A DNA stretch of 64,000 bases from Blautia parvula (GTDB lineage Bacteria; Bacillota; Clostridia; Lachnospirales; Lachnospiraceae): the NCBI RefSeq assembly GCF_020215665.1, contig NZ_CP084061.1, positions 5,175,001-5,239,000 on the forward strand, given 5' to 3'. Numbering within the stretch: the stretch's first letter is position 1; every line of letters starts with the position of its first letter. Of this stretch, positions 51,634 through 59,153 are shown piece by piece. The notes beneath the pieces are model-generated. The model ran no database searches and had not been told where the DNA came from. It worked only from the letters and a program-made list of their open reading frames with translations. Both the position numbers and the translations under genes were made by a program.

Positions 51634-52176
51634 ATGAAATACATGTTTGCATCAGACATCCACGGTTCAGCTTATTACTGTAAAAAGATGTTGGAGGCAT
51701 ATAAGGCGGAGAAGGCAGACCGTCTGATTCTGTTGGGTGATCTGCTGTACCACGGCCCAAGAAACGATCTTCCAAAAGATTACGCACCGAAAGAAGTCAT
51801 TGCCATGCTCAATGAACATAGAGATGATTTGTATGTGGTACGCGGCAACTGTGATGCGGAAGTGGACCAGATGGTGCTTCATTTTCCGATTATGGCGGAT
51901 TACTGTATTATCATGGATGGTGAGCGCACTATTTATGCCAGCCATGGACACGTATATCATGAAGAGAATCTGCCGCCGCTGAAAAATGGAGATATTTTTA
52001 TTCACGGCCACACACATGTGCTGCGTGCGGAAAAGAAAGAAAATTATACCATTCTGAATCCGGGTTCTGTTTCCATTCCCAAGGAAGGAAATATTCCCAC
52101 CTATGCGGTACTGGAGGACGGTCTGTTCTCAATCCGCGGATTTGGCGGGGAGATTGTTAAGGAGTTAAAATTATAA
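51634..52176 (+). CDS. yfcE: YfcE-like metallophosphoesterase
   Basis: This is a 180-residue calcineurin-like phosphodiesterase. The metal-binding motifs are all present: SDIHGS, LGDLLYHGPRN, RGNCD, ASHGH and HGHTH. The long GPRN loop is typical of the YfcE subgroup, active on simple phosphodiesters in vitro. The start has a CAGAGGAGA site. Its last base is shared with the start of the RlmL-like gene (TAATG), so translation is coupled. A second, shorter relative lies at 53956. Confidence 0.9.
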   Translation: MKYMFASDIHGSAYYCKKMLEAYKAEKADRLILLGDLLYHGPRNDLPKDYAPKEVIAMLNEHRDDLYVVRGNCDAEVDQMVLHFPIMADYCIIMDGERTIYASHGHVYHEENLPPLKNGDIFIHGHTHVLRAEKKENYTILNPGSVSIPKEGNIPTYAVLEDGLFSIRGFGGEIVKELKL

Positions 52177-53327
52177 TGGAAAAATTTGAATTGATCGCAC
52201 CATGCCATTTTGGTCTGGAGGCAGTGTTAAAAAGGGAAATACAGGATTTGGGATATGAGATCAGCGAGGTGGAGGACGGGAAAGTAACGTTTTTAGGTGA
52301 TGCCGGGGCAATTGTCCGGGCAAATATGTTTCTGCGCACCACAGAACGGGTACTTTTAAAGGTGGCGAAAGTCAAAGCAGTCACTTTTGAAGAGTTATTT
52401 GAGAAGACAAAAGCCCTTCCCTGGGAAAAATATATTCCGCAGGACGGAAAATTCTGGGTTGCCAAAGCCAACTCTGTCAAAAGCAGGCTCTTCAGCCCCT
52501 CAGATATCCAGTCCATTATGAAAAAAGCTATGGTAGAGCGCCTGAAATCGGTGTATCATGTGGACTGGTTTGAGGAGGATGGTGCCAGTTTTCCTATCCG
52601 TGTCGCTTTTATGAAGGATGTTGCCACCATTGGTATTGACACGTCAGGGATTTCCCTGCACAAGAGAGGATACAGGCAGATGACAAGTAAGGCTCCCATA
52701 ACAGAGACTTTGGCGGCAGCCCTGCTGATGCTGACTCCATGGAACAGGGACCGTATTTTAGTGGATCCCTTCTGCGGCAGCGGAACATTTCCTATTGAGG
52801 CAGCCATGATCGCCGCCAATATCGCACCGGGAATGAAACGGAATTTCCTCTGTGAGGACTGGAAACATCTCATATCAAGAAAGCATTGGTATGAGGTCAG
52901 GGAGGAAGCACAGGGGATGATAGATCTGTCCGTAGATACAGATATCCAGGGATACGACCTGGACCCCGAGATGGTGAAGGGAGCCAGGGAAAATGCGGAG
53001 CGGGCCGGCGTTGACAAGCTGATACATTTTCAGCAGAGGGATATCAAAGATTTGAGCCATCCTAAGAAATATGGTTTTATTGTCACGAATCCTCCTTATG
53101 GGGAGCGTCTGGAAGACAAAGAAAATCTGCCGTCTCTCTATGAAACGATTGGGGAGCGCTATCAGGCACTGGATTCCTGGTCCATGTATCTGATCACCGC
53201 TTATGAGGATGCAGAGCGATATATAGGAAGAAAAGCGGATAAAAACAGGAAGATATACAATGGTATGATCAAGACGTACTTTTATCAGTTCCTGGGTCCA
53301 AAGCCCCCGAAAAAGAAGAGGAGTTAA
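52176..53327 (+). CDS. THUMP-domain RNA guanine-N2 methyltransferase (RlmL-like)
   Basis: This is a 383-residue SAM-dependent methyltransferase of the COG0116 group. An N-terminal THUMP/ferredoxin-like RNA-binding part (about residues 1-155) precedes the Rossmann domain with DPFCGSGTFPIEAAM for SAM and VTNPPYGERL as the catalytic NPPY motif. Related proteins methylate guanine-2445 of 23S rRNA. It lies in a tight run of housekeeping genes between YfcE and RdgB. Confidence 0.92.
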   Translation: MEKFELIAPCHFGLEAVLKREIQDLGYEISEVEDGKVTFLGDAGAIVRANMFLRTTERVLLKVAKVKAVTFEELFEKTKALPWEKYIPQDGKFWVAKANSVKSRLFSPSDIQSIMKKAMVERLKSVYHVDWFEEDGASFPIRVAFMKDVATIGIDTSGISLHKRGYRQMTSKAPITETLAAALLMLTPWNRDRILVDPFCGSGTFPIEAAMIAANIAPGMKRNFLCEDWKHLISRKHWYEVREEAQGMIDLSVDTDIQGYDLDPEMVKGARENAERAGVDKLIHFQQRDIKDLSHPKKYGFIVTNPPYGERLEDKENLPSLYETIGERYQALDSWSMYLITAYEDAERYIGRKADKNRKIYNGMIKTYFYQFLGPKPPKKKRS

Positions 53328-53333
53328 CAAAAG

Positions 53334-53933
53334 ATGAAAAGATTGATCTTTGCAACCGGCAATGAAAATAAAATGAAAGAGATACGGGAGATCATGGAAG
53401 GTCTGCCGGTTGAAATCCTGTCCATGAAAGAAGCCGGCATTGAGGCCGATATTGTGGAGGATGGACTGAGCTTTGAGGAGAATGCGCTGATCAAGGCGCG
53501 TGCAGTCTGCAGACTGGCGGGTGAGATGGTACTTGCTGATGATTCCGGGCTGGAGGTGGACTACCTCAACAAAGAGCCGGGAATCTATTCCGCACGCTAC
53601 ATGGGCGAGGATACTTCTTACAGGATCAAGAACCAAAATATCATGGACCGCCTGGAGGGTGTACCGGATGAAAAGCGTACCGCCAGGTTTGTGTGCGCCA
53701 TAGCCGCCGTATTTCCGGACGGCAGGGAACTGGTGACGCGGGGTACGATAGAGGGTATCATCGGCTATGAGGAGAGAGGGGAAAATGGATTTGGATATGA
53801 TCCCATCTTTTTCCTTCCTGAGAGGGGCTGCAGCACTGCAGAACTTCCGCCTGAGGAGAAAAACAACGTGAGCCACAGGGGAAATGCGCTGCGCAGTATG
53901 AAAGCTTTGCTGGAAAAGGAACATTTATTATAA
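53334..53933 (+). CDS. rdgB: XTP/dITP diphosphatase (RdgB/HAM1)
   Basis: This is a 199-residue nucleotide-pool cleaning enzyme that hydrolyses XTP, ITP and dITP to monophosphates. Motifs in order are FATGNENKMKEI, SFEENALIKAR, ADDSGLEVD and GFGYDPIFF, all intact. It begins six bases after the methyltransferase stop and ends 22 bases before the second phosphoesterase. Length is standard for the family. Confidence 0.95.
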   Translation: MKRLIFATGNENKMKEIREIMEGLPVEILSMKEAGIEADIVEDGLSFEENALIKARAVCRLAGEMVLADDSGLEVDYLNKEPGIYSARYMGEDTSYRIKNQNIMDRLEGVPDEKRTARFVCAIAAVFPDGRELVTRGTIEGIIGYEERGENGFGYDPIFFLPERGCSTAELPPEEKNNVSHRGNALRSMKALLEKEHLL

Positions 53934-53955
53934 TAAATGGAAAGGACTTTCAAAT

Positions 53956-54438
53956 ATGAAGGTATTAATTGTCAGCGACACCCATGGTCACGAGGAGAAT
54001 TTTGAAAAGGTTCTGGAAAAGGTGGGAAATATACAGCATCTGATCCATCTGGGAGATGTGGAAGGGCATGAGGATTATATAGAAGCGATCTCAGGCTGTC
54101 CGGTACATATTGTGGCGGGAAATAATGATTTCTTTTCAGACCTTCCCAGAGAGGAGGAACTGTGGCTGGAGGACTACCACGTACTGCTCACACATGGGCA
54201 TTACTATGGCGTTTCCATGGGAACCAGCCGCCTTGAGGAGGAGGCGCGGGCCAGGGGCTTTGATATAGCCATGTATGGACATACCCACAGACCTGAACTG
54301 AAGATAGAAGATGACTTGACGGTATTAAATCCGGGGAGTATTTCTTATCCCAGACAGTGGGGACACGAGCCGAGTTTTATCCTCATGGAAATCGACAGGG
54401 ATGGAGAAGCTCACTATACAATTAATTATCTGAAATAA
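53956..54438 (+). CDS. YfcE/MJ0936 family metallophosphoesterase
   Basis: This is a 160-residue metallophosphoesterase with SDTHGH, LGDVEGHED, GNND, THGHYYG and YGHTHRP. It is shorter than the protein at 51634 and closer to the MJ0936/YsnB branch, which is commonly encoded after rdgB in Firmicutes. An AAAGGAC-type site precedes the ATG. Physiological substrate is unknown. Confidence 0.92.
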   Translation: MKVLIVSDTHGHEENFEKVLEKVGNIQHLIHLGDVEGHEDYIEAISGCPVHIVAGNNDFFSDLPREEELWLEDYHVLLTHGHYYGVSMGTSRLEEEARARGFDIAMYGHTHRPELKIEDDLTVLNPGSISYPRQWGHEPSFILMEIDRDGEAHYTINYLK

Positions 54439-54449
54439 TGAAAAATGCT

Positions 54450-54487
54450 GGGATGGCAGTTTCAGTCCCGCTGAAGGATGCCATCCC
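54450..54487 (+). terminator. Hairpin after the phosphoesterase gene
   Basis: GGGATGGCA (54450-54458) pairs with TGCCATCCC (54479-54487). No clear T-run follows, so termination is plausible but not certain. Confidence 0.5.
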
Positions 54488-54587
54488 GCAGTCATATATG
54501 ATTTGACGGGAATTGCTAATGGATGAAGGGGAAACCGGGGCATTTTGTAAAAAAATGGAATAGAAATAAATATTCTAAAAAAAAGTG

Positions 54588-54616
54588 TTGACTTTTCACT
54601 TTCCCTATGGTATATT
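54588..54616 (+). promoter_or_regulatory. Promoter of the tRNA array
   Basis: TTGACT (54588-54593) and TATATT (54611-54616) are separated by 17 bp, about 50 bases before the first tRNA. No other promoter is seen inside the array. Confidence 0.8.
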
Positions 54617-54665
54617 TTATCTTGCGTCAGGCAAGAGCACTTGCACAGGACGGTAAGATACCTTT

Positions 54666-54740
54666 CGGGGTGTGGCTCAGCTTGGCTAGAGCGCCTGGTT
54701 TGGGACCAGGAGGTCGCAGGTTCGAATCCTGTCACCCCGA
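54666..54740 (+). tRNA. tRNA-Pro (TGG)
   Basis: The cloverleaf is complete: acceptor CGGGGTG/CACCCCG, anticodon loop TTTGGGA with TGG, and TTCGAAT in the T loop. CCA is not encoded. Confidence 0.95.
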
Positions 54741-54768
54741 TGTTTCAACAAGTGCATGAAATGCCCGT

Positions 54769-54839
54769 GCGGGTGTAGTTCAGTGGTAGAACACCAGCCT
54801 TCCAAGCTGGATATGTGGGTTCGATTCCCATCACCCGCT
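54769..54839 (+). tRNA. tRNA-Gly (TCC)
   Basis: Acceptor GCGGGTG/CACCCGC encloses an anticodon stem CCAGC/GCTGG with loop CTTCCAA, anticodon TCC. CCA is not encoded. Confidence 0.95.
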
Positions 54840-54860
54840 TTCGGTTGCAAAACCGAGGAT

Positions 54861-54934
<74 letters not shown>

Positions 54935-54964
54935 CTTGTGTGTTTTAGACGCACAATGGATTAT

Positions 54965-55039
<75 letters not shown>

Positions 55040-55058
55040 CTTGCCGTTACGGCGCTCT

Positions 55059-55130
55059 TGGGCTATCGCCAAGCGGTAAGGCACAGCACTTTGACTGCTG
55101 CATTCGCTGGTTCGAATCCAGCTAGCCCAG
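55059..55130 (+). tRNA. tRNA-Gln (TTG)
   Basis: Acceptor TGGGCTA/TAGCCCA and anticodon loop CTTTGAC with TTG. CCA is not encoded. Confidence 0.94.
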
Positions 55131-55146
55131 TTCAAAGTCTAATTAT

Positions 55147-55219
55147 GGAGCATTAGCTCAGTTGGTAGAGCACTTGACTTTTAATCAAGTTGTCCGGGGT
55201 TCGAATCCCCGATGCTTCA
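55147..55219 (+). tRNA. tRNA-Lys (TTT)
   Basis: Acceptor GGAGCAT/ATGCTTC (one G-T pair) and anticodon loop CTTTTAA with TTT. CCA is not encoded. Confidence 0.94.
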
Positions 55220-55260
55220 CTGGAACAAGCAAGTGCTTGTTCCTATTTTTTTTCTGATAT

Positions 55261-55344
55261 GCGGATATGGCGGAATTGGCAGACGCGCCAGATTTAGGTT
55301 CTGGTGTCTACGACGTGCAGGTTCAAGTCCTGTTATCCGCACCA
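55261..55344 (+). tRNA. tRNA-Leu (TAG)
   Basis: Class II tRNA with acceptor GCGGATA/TATCCGC, anticodon loop TTTAGGT with TAG and a long variable arm. It alone in the array encodes the 3' CCA. Confidence 0.95.
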
Positions 55345-55353
55345 GATAATGAT

Positions 55354-55394
55354 AATCCGAACCCGGTTCCAATCGGGGACGGCTTCGGATTTTT
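55354..55394 (+). terminator. Terminator of the tRNA array
   Basis: AATCCGAA (55354-55361) pairs with TTCGGATT (55384-55391), followed by TTTT. Confidence 0.85.
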
Positions 55395-55416
55395 AGTATA
55401 TCTTTAGTGCGAAAAA

Positions 55417-55454
55417 CAAAAGCGGCGGTATCGTGAGTGATACCGCCGCTTTTG
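55417..55454 (-). terminator. Minus-strand terminator at the left end of the mobile region
   Basis: A perfect 16-bp stem (55417-55432 with 55439-55454) is followed, reading leftward, by a T-rich tract. It abuts the stop codon of the small nonsense-mutated gene and ends that minus-strand unit. Confidence 0.85.
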
Positions 55455-55625
55455 TCATACACTCCTTTTCTTTTCTGCTTTTATTGCCCTCTGTGCTTTC
55501 CACTTCTCAAATTCTTTTTGTCCTTCCGGGCTTTCAAAGAATTTTTGGATTTCTGGAAGTAAGCAACGGGCAAGGGCTTCTATTTCGTGTTAGGGGATAT
55601 CTGTGTTCGGTTGCTTTTTGGCCAT
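55455..55625 (-). pseudogene. Small element gene with an in-frame nonsense codon
   Basis: A frame of 56 sense codons begins MAKKQPNTDIP after a GAAAGG site and, past a TAA at codon 12 (55590-55592), continues in the same frame as HEIEALARCLLPEIQKFF to a charged Lys-rich C-terminus. The most economical reading is a CAA to TAA change. The protein looks like the small hypothetical proteins found at the ends of Lachnospiraceae integrative elements; no function is known. Confidence 0.6.
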
Positions 55626-55701
55626 ATATCGCCTTTCTCTGTATTCAGTTTTCAAGGTACATTGCCGCCATGCTGCGGCGCAAAATGTTTTCTGTCATCT
55701 G

Positions 55702-56127
55702 TCACCGTTCCTTTGTGTGTCGCTGCTGGCGTTTCAGCTCTGCCAGCACTTCCGGCGGGATACGGTCTACCAGCCGTTGAATGTTCTTCAGCTCGCTTTC
55801 TAGCTTTGCCTGTTCCATGCGGTCTTTCATTTTTCCGCTTTCGCTGGCTTTGGCTTGTTCTTCCAGCTTTTCATTTTCCACCAAAAGGTCGTTTATCGTG
55901 ACCTTGTATTTTTTGAGCTTCCCGGAGAAGTTCTCCATCTGCGGAAACCTATTTTTCAGCAGGGAGAGGGCTTCTTCTTTCTTCTTTCCGGCATTGAACG
56001 GGGTAATACCGTTCAGTGTGGCTTCAATGGCTCTTGCCTGTTTCCTTTGTGCTGAGGTCATGTGGTAAAGGAAACCGTCCGGTTTGCGCTCTATGGGCGG
56101 CAATCGTTTATGTGGGTTCTCTCTCAT
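55702..56127 (-). CDS. Charged coiled-coil protein of the mobile element
   Basis: This is a 141-residue, strongly charged protein. An N-terminal stretch with FLYHMTSAQRKQARAIEA is followed by a predicted coiled coil (about residues 60-125, heptad-like Glu/Lys/Leu pattern) and a basic C-terminus. It has its own GGAGGGA site before the ATG, so it is not merely the tail of a longer frame. I do not recognise a domain with certainty; its composition recalls accessory or C-terminal parts of mobilisation proteins. It lies on the minus strand with the nonsense-mutated gene downstream. Confidence 0.6.
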   Translation of the reverse strand: MRENPHKRLPPIERKPDGFLYHMTSAQRKQARAIEATLNGITPFNAGKKKEEALSLLKNRFPQMENFSGKLKKYKVTINDLLVENEKLEEQAKASESGKMKDRMEQAKLESELKNIQRLVDRIPPEVLAELKRQQRHTKER

Positions 56128-56149
56128 GTGTTCCCTCCGTTTGCTTTCC

Positions 56150-56290
56150 TTATGCCGTTCTCCCCGAAAAGGCTTTCTGCCCCATTCCTGCGGCGTGTTT
56201 CTCCTTTGGTACGCAAATGCGCTACATCTCCGGGAGAGGTATTCCTTTTCGGACGGTCATTCTGTTTTCAAAGTGCAGCTCATCGATGAA
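56150..56290 (-). pseudogene. Possible coding relic upstream of the coiled-coil gene
   Basis: One minus-strand frame reads FIDELHFENRMTVRKGIPLPEM, a TAG (56222-56224), then RICVPKEKHAAGMGQKAFSG to a TAA. The composition on both sides of the TAG is protein-like, but there is no clear start. It may be a decayed gene; confidence is low. Nothing else is seen between 56128 and 56339. Confidence 0.25.
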
Positions 56291-56339
56291 CTACCCTAAG
56301 TCTACACGAAAAAAATGCAGTTCCCGGAATCTTGCGAGA

Positions 56340-56399
56340 ATTGCATTTTAAGGCAATATTCAATTTCAAAATTGCATTTCTGCAATTCTTCTGTATAAT
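56340..56399 (+). promoter_or_regulatory. Promoter with two palindromic operators for the XRE gene
   Basis: Two related palindromes, ATTGC-N8-GCAAT (56340-56357) and AATTGC-N6-GCAATT (56370-56387), precede a -10 TATAAT (56394-56399). The -35 TTGCAT (56372-56377) lies in the second palindrome. This is the usual layout for an autoregulated XRE repressor. Confidence 0.65.
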
Positions 56400-56426
56400 G
56401 GGAAGTAAGCAAAGGAGGTGTCATGT

Positions 56427-57040
56427 ATGGCTTTACCCGGAACACCTGGACAGCGGATTTCCGATTTGTGCATGGCAATCATATTTCTCAAAAGCAGCTT
56501 GCGGAGAAGATAGGCGTATCTGCTTCCCAGTTGAGCCGCATTGTCAGTGGAGAAACAAAGACGGTCAGTAGCGATATTCCCATAGGCGTGGCAAAGGAAT
56601 TTAAAGTATCAACGGACTACATATTGGGTTTGTCCACTTTGAGCGTTCGTAAAAGCTATGATATTTCTGAATTAGGCTTATCCGAGGAAGCCGTGAAGGA
56701 GCTTGTGACAGGTTCGGTATTAGAAATCCTCAACCGTCTGTTGGAGCATAAAAATTTCCCACGCCTAATCAGTCTGATACGGATTTATTTTCAAGACACA
56801 GCAGCAAGGGGTATCATGGCACGAAATCAACTTATTCAACTGGCAACAGCTTCCCTGTCCGATCTAATGAAAGAACACCCGCAACATCGGGCAGAAGCAA
56901 GACAGGATTTGCAATTTCTGAACGCACAGAAGATGGGAGAACACGAAGCAGAGATTGAAAAAATCAAGAATGTATTCCTTGCTATCCTGCGAGATATTAA
57001 GAAAGATATGGAAAGTGGGGAACAGCCGGGGAAGCTGTGA
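56427..57040 (+). pseudogene. XRE-family regulator of the element, N-terminal frameshift
   Basis: The main frame encodes a helix-turn-helix (SQKQLAEKIGVSASQLSRIV) followed by about 150 residues of a helical domain. The AAGGAGGTG site fits the ATG at 56427, which opens a different frame reading MALPGTPGQRISDLCMA; that frame joins the HTH frame if one A is added at about 56476 (MANHISQKQL). As it stands, translation from 56427 stops soon, while the ATG at 56423 gives a 205-residue product with an unrelated N-terminus and poor spacing. It would bind the palindromes upstream. I infer a one-base deletion, either real decay or a sequence error. Confidence 0.65.
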
Positions 57041-57222
57041 CCGCTGCTATGTTCCAGACCATGCAAGACGCACTTGCAGAACAAAAACAGGAACCGCTTT
57101 CTATGGACGATGTAACTGCTATGATTGCCGAACAGATTGGGCAGCTTCTTCCGATGGACGTGGAAACAAGCGAACAATTTCATCAGTTGATGAAAAAGAT
57201 AATTGAGCAGGCGGGAAAGTAG
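57037..57222 (+). CDS. Small hypothetical protein coupled to the XRE gene
   Basis: This is a 61-residue acidic, helical protein starting at a GTG that overlaps the preceding stop (GTGA). It is rich in Met/Gln/Glu and ends QLMKKIIEQAGK. No domain is recognised. The last 16 codons recur, diverged, at 57816-57863 after the next gene, so this gene was probably duplicated or split when cargo was inserted. Small partners like this commonly follow XRE regulators in integrative elements. Confidence 0.6.
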   Translation: MTAAMFQTMQDALAEQKQEPLSMDDVTAMIAEQIGQLLPMDVETSEQFHQLMKKIIEQAGK

Positions 57223-57242
57223 ATTTTGTTGGAGGTTAAAAT

Positions 57243-57776
57243 ATGGATATATCAACTATTGTAAATATTATTCTTTGCGTTTTGTCTTTTATATTAGCCG
57301 CCATATCTGTAGTTACAGTTGTGATTACTTTACGGCAAAATAATAAAATGATTGAAGAATCAACAAGACCTGTTATTTCTGTTTATACTGATGAAATCAA
57401 TGCGGGTAATCCGTTTTTCTATTTAATTGTTAAAAATTTCGGGAAATCTCCTGCATACATTACAAAATTTGAGTATGATTTTGATTTCAAAGGTTGTTAT
57501 AAAATACGAAATGATAAAGATTATTTGGAGGGACTCAATAATGCAGTTTTAGCCCCGGGACAATCAAGAATTTGCACACTTGATTATGCGAAAATAGATA
57601 AAGAAGTGACATTTACACTTGAATATCATTCTGGAGCAAAGAAGGTATATTCGGATAAATTTACGATTGACTTAAAAGCTGGGGTTAGTATGCCTTATGG
57701 CAAAGTAGCCACAGAGGGTAAAGAGCTTCGCACAATTTCTTACGCATTGCAAGAAATGCTACAAAAAAATCTTTGA
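57243..57776 (+). CDS. Single-pass membrane protein of unknown function (cargo)
   Basis: This is a 177-residue protein with one N-terminal membrane segment (about residues 5-30), a short charged linker (RQNNKMIEESTRP) and a beta-rich domain that reads like an Ig-type sandwich (alternating hydrophobics, YLIVKNFGKSPAYI, LAPGQSRICTLDY). A TTGGAGGTT site precedes the ATG. The region is visibly richer in A/T than the flanking chromosome. It sits exactly between the small coupled gene and a diverged copy of that gene's 3' end, marking it as inserted cargo. Function unknown. Confidence 0.75.
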   Translation: MDISTIVNIILCVLSFILAAISVVTVVITLRQNNKMIEESTRPVISVYTDEINAGNPFFYLIVKNFGKSPAYITKFEYDFDFKGCYKIRNDKDYLEGLNNAVLAPGQSRICTLDYAKIDKEVTFTLEYHSGAKKVYSDKFTIDLKAGVSMPYGKVATEGKELRTISYALQEMLQKNL

Positions 57777-57806
57777 TAAGCTGATTTAGAAAGACTAATA
57801 TTGATA

Positions 57807-57863
57807 ATGTCAAAACAATTCCAGCAGTTGATGAAAAAGATGATTGAGCAAACTGAGAAATAG
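57807..57863 (+). repeat. Diverged duplicate of the 3' end of the small gene at 57037
   Basis: Codons at 57816-57863 read QFQQLMKKMIEQTEK and stop, matching QFHQLMKKIIEQAGK at 57175-57222; 39 of 48 bases agree. An ATG at 57807 is in frame but gives only 18 residues. It is a remnant, not a likely gene. Confidence 0.75.
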
Positions 57864-57949
57864 GTTATTAGGCAAACTTGTATATGTATATGCTTCGTTA
57901 AATTTACAAGTCCTATAGAGAAATAAAGCTGAAAGGGAAGGTGGAAATT

Positions 57950-58975
57950 TTGGAAGATGTAATCAACATTTCTCCTGATGATATTGAAATTATTGATACC
58001 ACAGGATATTGTGCGGATTTGACTGAGCATTTTGATGGTGTTTCAGAAATTTTAAATCCATTCGTTAAAGGAGCGAAAAGAAGTTTTAAGAAAATTGAAC
58101 ATTTAATTTATTCGGCTCCTGCATTTATCAACGCTGTAAAAGCTGTCATTCCAGAAGAAACATATCAAGTAATTTTATCAGACGAGCAAAAGACTAAAAT
58201 TGCTAAGGGTGCACTTAAGCTAATGACTAAAAAAGATGGTTCTCTGATGGCAAACCTGATAAATCCAGAGACAAAAAAAATAGTATCTACTATTTCGTTA
58301 GAAAAAGTCAAACTGTCACCAGAGATGTCTCAAGCTATGACGAGTTATGCTACACAAATGCAAATGGCACAAATCGCTGAACAAATTCAAATAGTTCAAG
58401 TAGCAATTGAAGAAGTTCGTCAAGGACAAGAATACGACAGACTGGCAACCGCTTACAGTTGTCAACAGAAGTTTTTACAGGCAATGGCAATAAAAAATCC
58501 TCGTTTGAAATCACTGGCATTATTGAGAATTGTTGCAGATGCAGAAGATAGTAGGAATCTTTTAATACAGAGTCAAAGTGCAAATATTGCTTTTATTCGA
58601 AATCAGCCAGAATCATTTTGGGGAAAACTTATGTCGGGTGCTACACCAGAAAAAATCAATGTCCGAATGTCTGAAATTCGTGAAAGCCTTTGCGCCGTAA
58701 ATATGGTGTCTCTTGCTGAAGCAATGGCATATCAAGAAATGGGCGAATCGGAAGCTGCACAGCTAAGTTTACAATATTATGCTGAACACATTAAGAAAAC
58801 TTATCTCTCTGAAAAAGGTTTCGTAGAGCGCCTTGATATGATAGATCCATCACCCGAAAATTATTGGTCAAAAACTTTGCCCGACATTGAAAAGCGTATT
58901 AAAGCGTTGCCTTGCAACGCCACACTCAATCGTATAGGAGATACAGAAAATGGAACAGAAAAAATGCAAAAATAA
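57950..58975 (+). CDS. Unknown 341-residue cargo protein
   Basis: This protein is not recognised. It is mainly helical by composition: a first part (about residues 1-105) with a hydrophobic, non-membrane stretch, a Gln-rich amphipathic section (MQMAQIAEQIQIVQVAIEEV) likely to be a coiled coil, and a long helical C-terminal half. The start is either TTG 57950, six bases after GGAAGGTGG, or GTG 57941, which overlaps that site; TTG fits better. No signal peptide or clear membrane helix. It overlaps the following zinc-ribbon-like gene by 26 bases, so the two are expressed together. Low G+C and the mobile setting suggest recent transfer. Defence or element maintenance are possible roles, both speculative. 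Confidence 0.75.
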   Translation: MEDVINISPDDIEIIDTTGYCADLTEHFDGVSEILNPFVKGAKRSFKKIEHLIYSAPAFINAVKAVIPEETYQVILSDEQKTKIAKGALKLMTKKDGSLMANLINPETKKIVSTISLEKVKLSPEMSQAMTSYATQMQMAQIAEQIQIVQVAIEEVRQGQEYDRLATAYSCQQKFLQAMAIKNPRLKSLALLRIVADAEDSRNLLIQSQSANIAFIRNQPESFWGKLMSGATPEKINVRMSEIRESLCAVNMVSLAEAMAYQEMGESEAAQLSLQYYAEHIKKTYLSEKGFVERLDMIDPSPENYWSKTLPDIEKRIKALPCNATLNRIGDTENGTEKMQK

Positions 58976-59153
58976 AAAATGCCAGCGTCTACTTCCGGAT
59001 GGATACAAACATAAATATTGCGAAAATTGCAGAAATGAACAGGCAAAACATTTAAAGGATGCTTGTAAAGGTGCTTTGGGAGTTGCAGTAATGATAGGAG
59101 GCACTGCTATTACTATTGCAACAAAAGGCAAAATTAAACCTACAAAAAAGTGA
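58950..59153 (+). CDS. Small zinc-ribbon-like protein with a C-terminal hydrophobic segment
   Basis: This is a 67-residue protein. Four cysteines in the order CKNKKC and CENC (C-x4-C, then C-x2-C after 12 residues) near the N-terminus look like a zinc ribbon. A hydrophobic glycine-rich stretch follows (about residues 42-58, GALGVAVMIGGTAITIA) that could insert in membrane, with a Lys-rich tail. It begins inside the end of the 341-residue gene in another frame. The arrangement suggests a membrane-tethered small partner of the upstream protein. Function unknown. Confidence 0.7.
   Translation: MEQKKCKNKKCQRLLPDGYKHKYCENCRNEQAKHLKDACKGALGVAVMIGGTAITIATKGKIKPTKK

Noticed and set aside
52875-53924. 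Minus-strand frame of 349 codons opposite the RlmL-like and rdgB genes
   Set aside because: Both plus-strand genes have full sets of family motifs; the antisense frame is low-quality, His/Leu/Phe-rich sequence without a start context.
55261-55344. tRNA-Leu as the attachment site of the downstream element
   Set aside because: No repeat of its 3' end was found near 62.2 kb, and large serine recombinases do not usually target tRNA genes.
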